Of a stretch of DNA of 64,000 nucleotides, positions 20,771-30,930 are shown piece after piece. The notes below the pieces were generated by a model. The model was not told the DNA's origin. It ran no database searches and worked only from the letters and a program-made list of their open reading frames with translations. The DNA is taken from assembly GCF_019565505.1 (NCBI RefSeq), contig NZ_CP067378.1, forward strand, positions 1,116,001 through 1,180,000, written 5' to 3'. A program made the position numbers and the translations under genes. Each line of letters opens with the position of its first letter. Positions within the stretch are counted from its first letter, which is position 1. This DNA is from Flavobacterium davisii (GTDB lineage: Bacteria; Bacteroidota; Bacteroidia; Flavobacteriales; Flavobacteriaceae).

Positions 20771-22026
20771 TTATTGTTTAAAAATTTGGCTATTTGTTAT
20801 ATAATTAATTTCTAGACCTGAAATTACCCATTGTTTTTTAATCTCGTTTTGTTGAATTACGGCTTCATTATAACTTTCTAAAAAGTCCGTAAATTCAAGA
20901 AGGTTAATATTTCTTTTTGAAAATTAGATAAGATACCTTCGTAAACTTTTTCTAAATCTTGTTTCATATCTGAAGTAATCCCTTTGTATTGTTGCATTTG
21001 TTGTTGCCATATCAAGTAGGCTACATCTAAACTATTTTCAAGTTCTTGTTTCTTGTATGCTAAGTTGGTCTTACTTTGCTCCAATTGTGCTTTAGCTACC
21101 GCTACGTTTCCTTTATTTTGTCTCCAAAGAGGTAAAGGAAGCGCAAACGTTAAATTTACTTGATTTTTAAATGCTCCTCCTGCTTGATCATAAGAACCTC
21201 CTAAAGTAATATCTGGTGTGTTTAAAGACCTTTGCCATTTTACATATAATTCTTGGCTTTCCATCATTTTTTTTTGTCCATAAATAGTCAGGATTATTTT
21301 CGATTAGTTTTTTCTTCATTTCTTCTTTAGAAAGCAAGGTTGTAGCATAAGTATCTAACAACTCTTTTTCATTTACTACGGGTTCGATTATTTCAGTAAT
21401 TCCTGTTATTAATGATAACGTTTGTTGATTTGAAATAATATCTTTTGTAATGGAAACCTTCTCATTTTTTAGTCCTAAAACAAGTGTTTGTAAACGTACC
21501 ACATCTTTTAAGGAAACGTTTCCTTTTTTTGCTTGTTCATTATAAGCTCCTAATAAAGATTCTAATTTTTCAATTTGTTCATTAAGTACTTTTATTTTTT
21601 GGCTATCGAAGTAAACACTTGAAAAGTTTTGAGCTAATTGATATTTTAAACTTAACAATACCTGTTCAAATTGTAACTCCGCAAGCTGAGAGTTTGATTT
21701 TGCAAAAGCTATTTCATTTTGCTTTTTACCTCCCATATAGATTAATTGCTGAATAGCAAATCCTTTCTGACCTGTTGTACCTGCGTCAAAAAAGATACCT
21801 TTTTCTGGGTTATAAAAATTTAATTCACCTGACACTATGGGCTGTTGCCAAACTTTTGCTTGTATAATTTGTGCCTTGGATGCTTCAAGATTATATTGTT
21901 GAGCAATTAGCTGTAAATTATTTTTTTTTAAAGCTATTTCGCATTCTTTTAGATTGAGTGCTTTTTGTGAATAAATAGGATTTACAATAAGGCATAAAAA
22001 AAGCCTTTTAATACTTTTTTAAACAT
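20771..22026 (-). CDS. czcC: TolC-family outer-membrane efflux protein CzcC (three frameshifts)
   Basis: Joined, about 418 residues. The N-terminal signal FKKVLKGFF leads into LNLKECEIALKKNN, then two long coiled-coil repeats with Gln-rich helices typical of TolC/CzcC. Breaks are near 21996-22002 (T lost), 21267-21275 (A run of wrong length) and 20913-20918 (A lost); the last one restores NINLLEFTDFLESYNEAV, the conserved family end. It forms the outer channel for CzcAB. Five bases separate it from czcB, and it follows the DUF2490 gene by 63 bases. Confidence 0.8.
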
Positions 22027-22089
22027 TTTTTTTTATTTTTTCAAAATGTAAGTTACTTGATTTATAGCAATAAATAACTTAAATATATC

Positions 22090-22858
22090 TTATTTATTGT
22101 ACCAATCAAAATTTGTAAGGTAGGAAATTCTAAGCGTAGGGTTATTTTCTTGAATAGTATTTCCTAAATTCCAATTATTTTGATGGATATAATTTAATTG
22201 TATTTGATGGTGTTCATTTAGGTTATAACCAAATCCTGCTATTACTCTATTTTGTTGCACTAACGTTTTTGCTTCTTTTACGCCTATATTTATAAACACC
22301 TCATTCCCTATATTTAAAAACATTTTAGACTTACCGTCAGCATCTTTTATTAAAGGATGATTAAGAATGAACATATAACGTAAGCGATTTCTATAATCAT
22401 AATGATCTATTTCATAATCTCCATCTGTTTTTTTTTAAAGGAATTCCTACTAAACGGTATTCATCACGTAAACGATTTGTAAATTTAAAATCACCACTAT
22501 TTGCTGTATGGGTAACCTGTATCCAGATATGATCTTCTGGAATATTTGTTTTGTTTATAGAATATTCTCCATATACATAGGTATTGTAATGTGAATAACC
22601 AATACTTCCCACAAAGCTTTTATTAAACTGATAATCAAGGGATGGTCGAATAAAATATTGTTGTTTTTCATCAAATCCGTTAGCATAGCGCATAGTGGCT
22701 TCTAAGGTAAAGGATACTTTTTTGTTTAACTTATTTTTACCCAAATAATGAAACCAAATATCATTATTGTGATTTATTACTTGAGCTTGCGTAGTAGTTT
22801 CTATGATTAGGAATAGGAGCATTAATAATACTCCTATTCTTTTAATATTAAATTTCAT
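22090..22858 (-). CDS. DUF2490 outer-membrane protein (one frameshift)
   Basis: About 256 residues with signal peptide and beta-barrel alternation. The pattern DIWFHYLGKNKLNKK, then YFIRPSLDYQFN and NRLRDEYR fits the DUF2490 family of predicted outer-membrane proteins. The frame breaks in the A/T run near 22427-22436, after VGIPLKK. It is preceded by the SulP transporter (30-base gap) and followed by czcC, so it links the carbon and metal halves of the operon. Function is not known. Confidence 0.65.
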
Positions 22859-22888
22859 TATATTTTTAAATTTTAAATTATTTTAAAA

Positions 22889-24501
22889 TTACTTAGCTAT
22901 TTGTCCTGCTAATCTATGACTAGACAGTGCCTTATGATTTTCTAGTCCTTTAATGATTACCTTACTATTATCATGTGTTTCATAATCATGTTTAAAGTGC
23001 TCCAAGCTTTCCATAACGGAGTGATCTACTAATTTTGTGTCTTTTAAATCAATTGTTATGGTAAAACCTGTTGGTATTTCTTCTAATTTCCTTTTAATGC
23101 CAAGGAAGTTAGTAAAAATAGCTGCTTTACTAATTTTTACATAATAGTTATCTCCTTGAAAAGAAACTTCTGTAGGCGCTTTAAAGAAGGACGACAAAGG
23201 CGTTCCGTTAATTATATGTATTATCATTTTTAATAACATACCCACACCTATACCTACCAACAAATCTGTAGCCAGAGTAAATACGATAGTTGTTAAAAAA
23301 ATTGCTAATTGTTCTTTTCCTATTTCAAAGGTGTGAATAAATTCTTTTGGATGCGCTAATTTATATCCTACACCTATCAACATAGCTGCTAAAGCGGGCT
23401 TAGGGATCAAATCACTAAATTTAACTGCCAAAAGTAAAAAAATTAAAATAAAAAATCCATGAAAAAAGTTAGCCCAACGTGTTTTCCCTCCATTATTTAC
23501 ATTGGCAGAAGAACGAGCTACTTCAGAAATCATTGGTAATCCTCCTAATATTCCGGCTATTATATTACCTACGCCAACTGCTATTAAATCTTTATTATAA
23601 TCTGATTTACGCTTAAAAGGATCCATCATATCAATAGCTTTCACTGTAAGTAAAGCTTCTAAACTTCCTACGAGAGCAAACATTACAACATATTTTATAA
23701 AAACTCCTATTTGTGATAAGCCTCCAAAACTAACGTTCACAGCTAAAGTATCTAATAATCCTTTACCAAAATGTACTAAATACTTAGGAGCTCCTTTATC
23801 ATCTAAAATATTTTGTAAACCTAGTACAAATGAAAGTGGTATTGCTACGACTAATACAACTAAAGCAGCTGGTATTTTTTTAGTAATGGTTGTTTTATCA
23901 TTGGCCATCCAAAAACGATTAATAAACTTACTACACCTACCAGCATAGCTGTCATATTAGGATTTGTTATAGTATGTGGGATGGCACTTAATAATTCCAA
24001 TGGTTCAACCATAGGTTTCCCTTCTTCTGTTAATGGGTTTTGTCCTAACAAAACATGTATTTGTTTACTAATAATTATCAATCCAATAGCAGCTAACATC
24101 CCGTGGACTGCTGACAGAGGAAAGAAATCACTCAGTTTACCGAATTTCAAAACACCAAACAAAACTTGTAATACACCTGCTATTACAATTGCCCCTAAAG
24201 CGTATTTCCATCCTTGTTCCCCTCCGCCAAATTCTGCTACTGCACCCGCCACAATAACGATCAATCCTGCAGCTGGTCCTTTAATAGTTAATTTAGAGCC
24301 TGCTATTAAGGATACAAAAAGACCTCCAACCATAGCGGTCACAAGACCATATATAGGCTGAAAATCAGATGCTTGAGCAATTCCCATACTTAATGGTAAT
24401 GCTAATAAAAACACTAAAAATCCTGACAAGGCATCAGAAGAAAAGTTTTCTTTTAATCCTGCTAATCCATCAGCTGGAATATTTAATTTATTTTTGCTCA
24501 T
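22889..24501 (-). CDS. SulP-family anion transporter with STAS domain (one frameshift)
   Basis: About 537 residues: a ten-plus-segment SulP membrane domain (PADGLAGLKENFSSDALSG, then GPAAGLIVIVAG) and a C-terminal STAS domain (TITIDLKDTKLVDHSVMESL). The start chosen is Met16 of the longest frame (24501), because upstream codons overlap the dabB end; it lies 19 bases after that stop. One A is missing near 23875-23881. SulP proteins carry bicarbonate, sulfate or dicarboxylates. Being directly downstream of dabAB suggests bicarbonate uptake. Confidence 0.8.
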
Positions 24502-24520
24502 AATGATGTTATTTTTTTTT

Positions 24521-26389
24521 CTAAGAAGATTTATAAGGTAATTCATGATAGGTTTTAATATGTGGTCCTAAAAACAAGCGCGTATAAATACGAATACTGG
24601 CAATTCCAGAAACCACAAAACTACTCGCTATAAAAAGGCCAATACAACCTGGTTACTTTCTATGTGACTAAATAAAAGGTCTTCACCTATAAAAGTAGTT
24701 GTAATAGGAAAGCCTGTTACGCCAAGAGCAGCAACTAAGAAAAACAAAGCAAACTTAGGATGTTCATATACATGTCCTAAATATTGATTTAATGACGTTT
24801 CATTTTCTATTTTACTTAATTTAACGAGTGCTATATAGCCGAGTATTCCGGCAATTATTATTCCTGTGAGATATAACGAAACTTCGTAAAAATCTACTTT
24901 TTCATTAAATAAAATAGCTAATACTATCCAAAAATGATTAAATATGATTAATACCCAAGCTACGAAAGGGCTTTTCCGTTCAGAAAATGATTTAAAGACG
25001 GATATTAAACCTATAAAGGCAAAAAAATCGGGTAGTCTGTTATTTATTTGTTCTGGTAAATTGGTTTGTCTATTTAGTAACAAAATTCCTCCTATATAAA
25101 TTGGTACAAAAAGAATAAAAGTTCTTTTTAGATTCAAAAAATTCAATAGTTTTCCAATAGATTTGAGAGGTTTCCAAAGAAAAAAGTTTACTATTTTTTC
25201 TAAATTAAATTCTTTTACACTTAAAATATAAAGAGCATATTCCAATCGTTTAGGCAAAGAATCTTCAAATGTATGTTCTATTGGTTCATAATGATAAAAT
25301 TGTTCTCTTATTAAGTAACTTACAACAGAAGGCGATACTAAAAGCTGATAAGTTCTTAAAAAGGCATTACCAGCAAAATGAAGTAGAGCCAAAGTTTCAA
25401 AACCAAGTGCTATTTCTAAAAAAATCAATCCTATTTGAGAAATAGAGCTATAAGCAATTTGACTTTTTACAGAGGATTGCACACGTGCCATGAAAGTAGC
25501 TAGGAAACTTGTTAATACCCCCATTAAACCAATTGCTATTCGTAACGATGTTTGGTGTTCCCAGAAAGGATGAGTACGTAACATCAGAAATACTCCTAAA
25601 TGCACTGATAAAGAGCCATAAAAAATAGCACTTGAAGGCGTTGGTCCTTCCATGGCGCGAGGCAACCGGGAAGAAAAAGGGACTTGAGCTGATTTAACAG
25701 CTGCCGCACATACTAAACACAATCCTATAAAAACGCCAATAAAGGAATGGGTTTGAAGATGTTCACTTATTAACTCATAATTATGCATTTTCATGAAAGT
25801 AATATTTTCATGAAATAAATGATGACTTGCCCACATAGCCAATAATAAACCAACGTCTCCAATACGATAGATAGAAAATACCTTAAACGCATTTTTTACG
25901 GGTAAATAACGCTCTCTGTAAAATGCTATTAATAAGAAGGATGAAATACCTATAATTTCCCAACCTATAAATAAGGTTTCAAAATTTCCTGACAATACAG
26001 CTAGATTATAACCAAAAAGAAAAATAAAACGGTCATAAAGAAACGCTTATATCCTTTTTCTCGATGTAGATAATAACGACTATAGATTGTAACCATTGAA
26101 ATTAATAAAGCTCCTACAAATAGGTAAACGGCTGTTACTTTATCAAAAAGAAATCAATAAAAAACTCATAATGATTTGTTTTTACTAAACTAACTTCAAA
26201 AAGATTAAAGGGTTTTGCTCCTTTTATCACCCAATAAAACAAAAATACAGTCAATGTAAATAATTGAATTATAACGGTACTTAATACGGTCCAAGACAAC
26301 CATGATTCCTTTTTTTCTGGCAACCAAAAACTAATAAAGAAACCAGCAAAAGGAATTAACACAAATGCTATTAAAATTTCATTCCACAT
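24521..26389 (-). CDS. dabB: DabB, proton-conducting subunit of the inorganic carbon pump (three frameshifts)
   Basis: Joined, about 623 residues. It is a NuoL/MrpA-type proton-channel protein with the conserved block SAQVPFSSRLPRAMEGPTPSS-like around the middle and many membrane segments. Breaks are near 26144-26149 (T lost after DFF), 26011-26018 (after LFFF) and 24632-24636 (T lost, restoring FIASSFVVSGIASI). The true stop is at 24521. Known DabB pairs with DabA so that proton flow drives CO2 hydration and bicarbonate accumulation. The gene starts 14 bases after dabA. Confidence 0.82.
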
Positions 26390-26403
26390 ATCCTTACTTC
26401 TTA

Positions 26404-28893
26404 TTATTTAATAATACCTACTTTTAAATTATCCATACTGGTTTGTGTATACTGAAGTGTGTTATCAATATTCTCCAGCGTAACCTTTATGGGTTTATAC
26501 AACTCAAAGTTTCCTTTAACAAATCGGAAAAGTTGCTTGGTTTCTGGATGAAATACGACTAGATTAACCCATTCATTATAAAACCATTCATAAGTGGCCA
26601 TATTTTTGGTAATGGCATACTTTACTACTTCTGGAAAATGTTCTACTATTACTAGTAATCTAACTGGATCATGTACTTCTATCATTTGATTAGGTAATCC
26701 GAGTCGTAAATCGCCATCAATTCCGTTAGCAACACCTATTAATCCCATAACATTATGAGGTAATTTTGATCCTGCTCCCAACTTATGATTATCTACTCTA
26801 GAGAAATAATATTCTAAGTTGATTCCTCCTCCTACTGGAGCTACGGCATTTAATATTCCTGCTAAATAATCTCCTTTAGGATCTACCTGATAATCAAAAG
26901 AGTTAAGAAAAGAACGTCTATCTAAAAATAACTGTTCGGATACTGTCCTTCTTCCTACTATACACAAGGCATTAGTGGCATGATTTAGTTCTGGTCTTGG
27001 TTCAAACAAAGAAACTGATCGAAGTTTTACGGATTCATGTACTTTTTTTAAATTATCTGATTTGGTTATAATTTCGAAGCGACGAGAACGCTCGACAGCA
27101 TTTTTGTCTAAAGCTATTTCAAAGGTTTTCTTGTTATTGAGGTGAATATTTAAATTAATTTGACTTAATACCTTTTCATCATAAAATTCAATTTCGTCAC
27201 GAGTTGTATCATGTAATGCTGGTAAAAATTGAGTTGTATCTGGTATATTAATTCCTTTTTTTGATAAAAGAGTTCGCACTTCGGGATGATTAGCTGCAAA
27301 ACATAATACTTTAGCATTTACAGAACTGGGTCTTCCACTACAAGCACCACAGTCATAACCTGCAAAATGAGTATTATTTACACTGGTAGCACCATGTCCT
27401 ACTACGTATACTATAGAAGCAAAATCTTTTACTAATCCTATAGATCTGCATAACCCTTCTACACGAGTAGCCATTTCTTCTATTGTAAATCCTACTTGTA
27501 GATTTCCTTCTTGTAAACCATTTTCATTTTCAATGACTAATTGTGACTTCTTATTTAGGTGTTTAAATGAAGCTGATGTTGCGGGTGTAATGGTAGGCTT
27601 AAAAATATTTACAAATAATTTAAACGCAGATGTAAAACCTAACGACTGACTTATTAGCCATCCGAATAACAAAGAATGCGTACCTTTATGATAATGAAGA
27701 TCTGTAGCATGTTTTTTCTTTCTTGGTAATTCTTTTACCAAATATTTTGGTGTTATTGGAGCCGGGCATAGTTTGGTAAAGAATTTTCCTTCTATAGGCT
27801 GGTAGAAAAATTCAAAATTAAAAAATGCTGCTGTACCAAAAGTTTGAGCATTGGGATCTTCTTCTTCTATGTATCGTCTAAGAGAACATTCTCTATCATC
27901 CATACAAAACATGGCCTGAAAACTAATTTGTTTTTTAGGTTGTGTTTCTGTATTGGTTTGTTGGATTCCTAATAATGCTTGATTATAAAAACTCCATTCA
28001 AAAGCTTCTTGCCATATAGACAATACTTCAAAATATTCGGAATATTGCGGAATGGAAAAGATTTCTTCTGGTACTTGTTGTAGATCGTAAGCAATTGGTT
28101 TCCATTTTTCTCCAAATTTTTGATCTAAAAGATCAATTTCTAATAACAATTCAAACTTTATAAGTTCTTGTAATGTAATATTTTTCTTGGCTAGTAATGA
28201 AGTTGGATTTTGCTCTAATGTTGCTACCATTCCACTCCAACCAGGATGCGAAAACTGTTGATCAAACAAATAGTGTGTATAATAAGCTTCATTACCTACA
28301 ACGAGATGTAGCAATTCTTCTATACTTACATCTTCTTGCAACAATTTTTTTGCTCTTGATGTCTTGAAAAAGCCTGTAATACCGTTTTTATCTAGCTCTT
28401 TTATAGAAGTTAAAAAACCTTTGTTATGTACTGGAAAAGACCACACTGAAATTCCTTGATCTAAATAACTACAGAGTACTCTAAATAAAATACCATGTGT
28501 TGCCTTGTCTAAATTCATTGCATAACGCTCTTTCCACAAAGAACGGATACGACCTATTCTAGAAGATAAAGATTCATCATATTTTTCATGTAACACTTTG
28601 TGCTGCCATAATTCATACGAGTATTCCAGTTTACGGTCATATATTACTTTTTTCAGAATTTCTTTTGGAATTTCACCGTTAGTATATTTAGTTCTGAACT
28701 CTGTTAATGGTAGATAGGTCTTATATCCAAATACTACAGATGCTTGATGCAGCGCATCAAAAAAGGATTGTTTTTGAAAAGCATGTAGCGTATTATGGTG
28801 CACAAAGTCTTTTAATGGATTTTGTGCAGGTAAATAATGTGATAGCTCGTGAAGCACATCATGCTCCACAAATCGCGAATTTGTTAGATTCAT
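26404..28893 (-). CDS. dabA: DabA, zinc-dependent inorganic carbon transporter subunit (DUF2309)
   Basis: 829 residues, intact and full length. The zinc site of this beta-carbonic-anhydrase-like protein is visible: Cys330 and Asp332 in FCMDDREC, His500 in VVGHGATSVNN and Cys515 in GYDCGACSGRP. These match the Cys/Asp/His/Cys set described for DabA. It sits on the cytoplasmic side of DabB and performs vectorial CO2 hydration. It leads directly into dabB and follows a small secreted-protein gene by 62 bases. It is one of the best supported calls in the window. Confidence 0.92.
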   Translation of the reverse strand: MNLTNSRFVEHDVLHELSHYLPAQNPLKDFVHHNTLHAFQKQSFFDALHQASVVFGYKTYLPLTEFRTKYTNGEIPKEILKKVIYDRKLEYSYELWQHKVLHEKYDESLSSRIGRIRSLWKERYAMNLDKATHGILFRVLCSYLDQGISVWSFPVHNKGFLTSIKELDKNGITGFFKTSRAKKLLQEDVSIEELLHLVVGNEAYYTHYLFDQQFSHPGWSGMVATLEQNPTSLLAKKNITLQELIKFELLLEIDLLDQKFGEKWKPIAYDLQQVPEEIFSIPQYSEYFEVLSIWQEAFEWSFYNQALLGIQQTNTETQPKKQISFQAMFCMDDRECSLRRYIEEEDPNAQTFGTAAFFNFEFFYQPIEGKFFTKLCPAPITPKYLVKELPRKKKHATDLHYHKGTHSLLFGWLISQSLGFTSAFKLFVNIFKPTITPATSASFKHLNKKSQLVIENENGLQEGNLQVGFTIEEMATRVEGLCRSIGLVKDFASIVYVVGHGATSVNNTHFAGYDCGACSGRPSSVNAKVLCFAANHPEVRTLLSKKGINIPDTTQFLPALHDTTRDEIEFYDEKVLSQINLNIHLNNKKTFEIALDKNAVERSRRFEIITKSDNLKKVHESVKLRSVSLFEPRPELNHATNALCIVGRRTVSEQLFLDRRSFLNSFDYQVDPKGDYLAGILNAVAPVGGGINLEYYFSRVDNHKLGAGSKLPHNVMGLIGVANGIDGDLRLGLPNQMIEVHDPVRLLVIVEHFPEVVKYAITKNMATYEWFYNEWVNLVVFHPETKQLFRFVKGNFELYKPIKVTLENIDNTLQYTQTSMDNLKVGIIK

Positions 28894-28955
28894 TTTTAGG
28901 AAATATTTAATTAATACCCAATTTAGGGATGTAAAAACATCTTAAAGGACATTAA

Positions 28956-29360
28956 TTAAGACAAATGGAATTTCCAATTGCAGTATAAAATATACAGTGG
29001 TTTTTTATAGGAAACGCCTAAAGATACAGCTGACTTAGCAACTACTTTCTCAGAAGTAAGTGGCGCAAGTAGGTCTTGAAAATATTGAAATACAGCAAGT
29101 AGATGTCCGTCTTCTAAGTCATCTTCATCATCTATATCAAGTTCAGCCAGTTCTTCGTCTTCATCTGCGGTTTGTTGCACAGTTAAAGCCTTCCCTTGCT
29201 TTACTTTGGTTTTTTCAATCTTAAAAGTATGAGTAGATAAGGCTTGAGCAAAAGAAATACTATTGGCACTTAAAGAAAAAAACAATAAAAAAGCTAAAAG
29301 CAAAGAGTAGAATCCTTTGCTTCCAGTGGTATTTTTAGTATTTAATTCTTTTCTAGTCAT
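28956..29360 (-). CDS. Small secreted acidic protein leading the dab operon
   Basis: 134 residues with a signal peptide (GFYSLLLAFLLFFSLSANS...SFAQ). It then has a Lys-rich stretch, a run of acidic residues (DEDEELAELDIDDEDDLED at about 66-84) and a hydrophobic aromatic tail (KKPLYILYCNWKFHLS). No family was recognised. A TAnnTTTG-like box lies only eight bases before the ATG (29369-29376), so the mRNA may be nearly leaderless. A protein of similar design (36080-36328) heads the second carbon operon. Confidence 0.6.
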   Translation of the reverse strand: MTRKELNTKNTTGSKGFYSLLLAFLLFFSLSANSISFAQALSTHTFKIEKTKVKQGKALTVQQTADEDEELAELDIDDEDDLEDGHLLAVFQYFQDLLAPLTSEKVVAKSAVSLGVSYKKPLYILYCNWKFHLS

Positions 29361-29431
29361 ATAGGGAGCAAATTTACAAAAGTCTTTTTAATAATTTATT
29401 TTTTTGAGAAAATTATATGGGGAATTTAAGT

Positions 29432-29464
29432 AAACCTAACAGGTCTTAAAGACCTGTTAGGTTT
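29432..29464. repeat. Perfect 16-bp palindrome, REP-like or bidirectional terminator
   Basis: Arms 29432-29447 and 29449-29464 pair perfectly around one A (AACCTAACAGGTCTT in the left arm). I recall near-identical palindromes scattered in Flavobacterium genomes. It lies in the 359-base gap (29361-29719) between the dab leader gene and the toxin operon, together with the first direct repeat; no gene is seen in that gap. Confidence 0.7.
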
Positions 29465-29541
29465 CGAAGCCATTTTTTTACAAGCTATCGATATCATGAT
29501 TCACACTTTTAAAAAGTTCATAGTCGAGATATAAAACCGAA

Positions 29542-29690
29542 AAAAGTTTGCGAAAAATCATCAGTCCGTTAGATACATAATATGCTCAGATTTTCTATTT
29601 TTGGAAATAGAAACAATTTTAGTTAGCTAAATACGCTTTTGTATTGTTTCAATCAAATCAATAAACAAACTTGTGGTTAGACTGGCTATT
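29542..29690. repeat. 150-bp direct repeat, copy 1
   Basis: From AAAAGTTTGCGAAAAATC to GACTGGCTATT this segment matches 30733-30882 at about 94%, with scattered substitutions and one indel. The two copies bracket the toxin operon. On the minus strand the copy reads as a decayed protein end (IETIQKRI, stop, LTKIVSISKN, then IMYLTD, stop). Confidence 0.85.
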
Positions 29691-29719
29691 TATGAGGTGT
29701 GTTAAATTATTTGTAAAAT

Positions 29720-30142
29720 CTAAGAAATTGAGACTTTAATATTGAATGAATCTTTTGGGTCTAATTCAACCAAAGTATTTGCTTTTTTTTCAGACTTATA
29801 TATTGATAAACATTCTTTTAATTCTTCTCTACCTATATTATCTTTTCCGTCAGTACCTGTTTTTGCAAAAATATTTAAAAATATTACTTCAGAAGTTCTA
29901 CTATCAGCTATAAGAAGTATTCTAAAACCAGAACTTTTACCTTTATTTTGCTCTGAATTTACTATCCTAATTTTTAAGATTTTAGCAATTCCAGAATCTT
30001 TCAAAACGTATTTTTTAGCAAAAATATCTTCAAAAGACAAGCCAGAAAATTCATCTGTCAAATCAAACTTTATTGTATTATAACTATTGGAAAGCTTTTT
30101 AAACGATTCTTGAAAGACGGAAATAGATTGAAATTTCAGCAT
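29720..30142 (-). CDS. RelE/ParE-like toxin candidate
   Basis: 140 residues. The central block KILKIRIVNSEQNKGKSSGF-RILLIA, then VIFLNIFAKTG and IGREELKECL follows the RelE/HigB beta-strand layout: a positively charged KIR strand, Gly-Lys-Ser-x-Gly-Phe-Arg, then hydrophobic strand, x-Lys and a C-terminal helix. Such toxins cut ribosome-bound mRNA. The N-terminal 50 residues are longer than in typical RelE. It follows its putative antitoxin by 11 bases. The match is by eye, so the family call is probable, not proven. Confidence 0.6.
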   Translation of the reverse strand: MLKFQSISVFQESFKKLSNSYNTIKFDLTDEFSGLSFEDIFAKKYVLKDSGIAKILKIRIVNSEQNKGKSSGFRILLIADSRTSEVIFLNIFAKTGTDGKDNIGREELKECLSIYKSEKKANTLVELDPKDSFNIKVSIS

Positions 30143-30153
30143 ATAAAAAATTA

Positions 30154-30579
30154 TTATTCCGCAAAAAAATCATCAGAAATAAATTCTTCATCAGAAAGTA
30201 TAAAATCATTAATATCATTTATATACTCTACTATTTGTGCAGTTTCAGCTTCTAACTGTATTACTGATTCACTATAAGAACTATCGGACACTTTTATTTT
30301 ATTAACAAACAAGTCTAGTGAACTATGTAGAGAATGCAAAGCCAACTTTAACTCTTCTGCTTCCTGCTTGTCTGAAGGAAATTTTTTTTCTACAAGATTA
30401 TTTACAAGAGATAATATTCCTATCAATTGATTAAAAACCTCAGTATTTTGAGAAATAACATCTAAATGTTCATCTGAACCAAGAGTAATTTTACTTCTAG
30501 ATTCTTTATTGAATTTTTCACTCAAATTATAAGCATGCTTAACATTTTCGCTCAAATTATTGTGGTCTAGTGTTATCAT
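30154..30579 (-). CDS. Putative antitoxin of unrecognised family
   Basis: 141 residues, strongly acidic with a C-terminal EEFISDDFFAE, mostly predicted helical with heptad-like Leu/Ile spacing (about 45-115). No helix-turn-helix, ribbon-helix-helix or AbrB motif was seen, which is unusual for an antitoxin; most type II antitoxins are under 100 residues. It is first in a two-gene unit with the RelE-like gene, behind a good promoter at 30600-30629. The antitoxin role is inferred from position and charge. Confidence 0.5.
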   Translation of the reverse strand: MITLDHNNLSENVKHAYNLSEKFNKESRSKITLGSDEHLDVISQNTEVFNQLIGILSLVNNLVEKKFPSDKQEAEELKLALHSLHSSLDLFVNKIKVSDSSYSESVIQLEAETAQIVEYINDINDFILSDEEFISDDFFAE

Positions 30580-30599
30580 GATTAAAAATTATTTAATAA

Positions 30600-30629
30600 C
30601 AAATATAAATTAAAAAAAAGACTTTTCAA
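30600..30629 (-). promoter_or_regulatory. Promoter of the toxin operon
   Basis: On the minus strand TTG (30629-30627), 19 bases, then TATATTTG (30607-30600) match the Bacteroidota TTG-N19-TAnnTTTG consensus. The start codon follows 20 bases downstream. The rest of the 30580-30930 gap holds direct repeat copy 2 and the region before the TPR start. Confidence 0.7.
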
Positions 30630-30732
30630 TAATTTAGGCCATAATTAACACTCTTATAACTTCGCATAACAGCATAATTTCTTTAAATTCAAAGTATCAA
30701 TAATAACCACTTTTTACTTTTTTAAAACTTCC

Positions 30733-30882
30733 AAAAGTTTGCGAAAAATCATCAGTCCGTTAGATACATAATATATTCAGATTTTCTATTTTTGGAATTA
30801 GAAACAATTTTAGTTAGCGAAATACGCTTTTGTATTGTTTCGATGAAATCAATAAACAAACTTGGGATTGAGACTGGCTATT
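30733..30882. repeat. 150-bp direct repeat, copy 2
   Basis: Second copy of 29542-29690. Here the minus-strand reading stays open for about 40 codons: SLFIDFIETIQKRISLTKIV, then a Lys/Asn-rich stretch and IMYLTD before a stop. This suggests that the repeat derives from the 3' end of a coding sequence, which survives better in this copy. Confidence 0.85.
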
Positions 30883-30930
30883 AATAAGTTACCTGCAAGC
30901 GTAGCTGACAGTATAAAAAGACAACTGACA

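Noticed and set aside
24521..26389. Programmed frameshifting in dabB
   Set aside because: Three breaks at plain T runs, and the same type of loss in many unrelated genes, fit base-calling error better than a programmed site.
30862..30930. Longer N-terminus for the TPR protein
   Set aside because: The extra 23 residues overlap the direct repeat, while the Met at 30931 opens a proper signal peptide.
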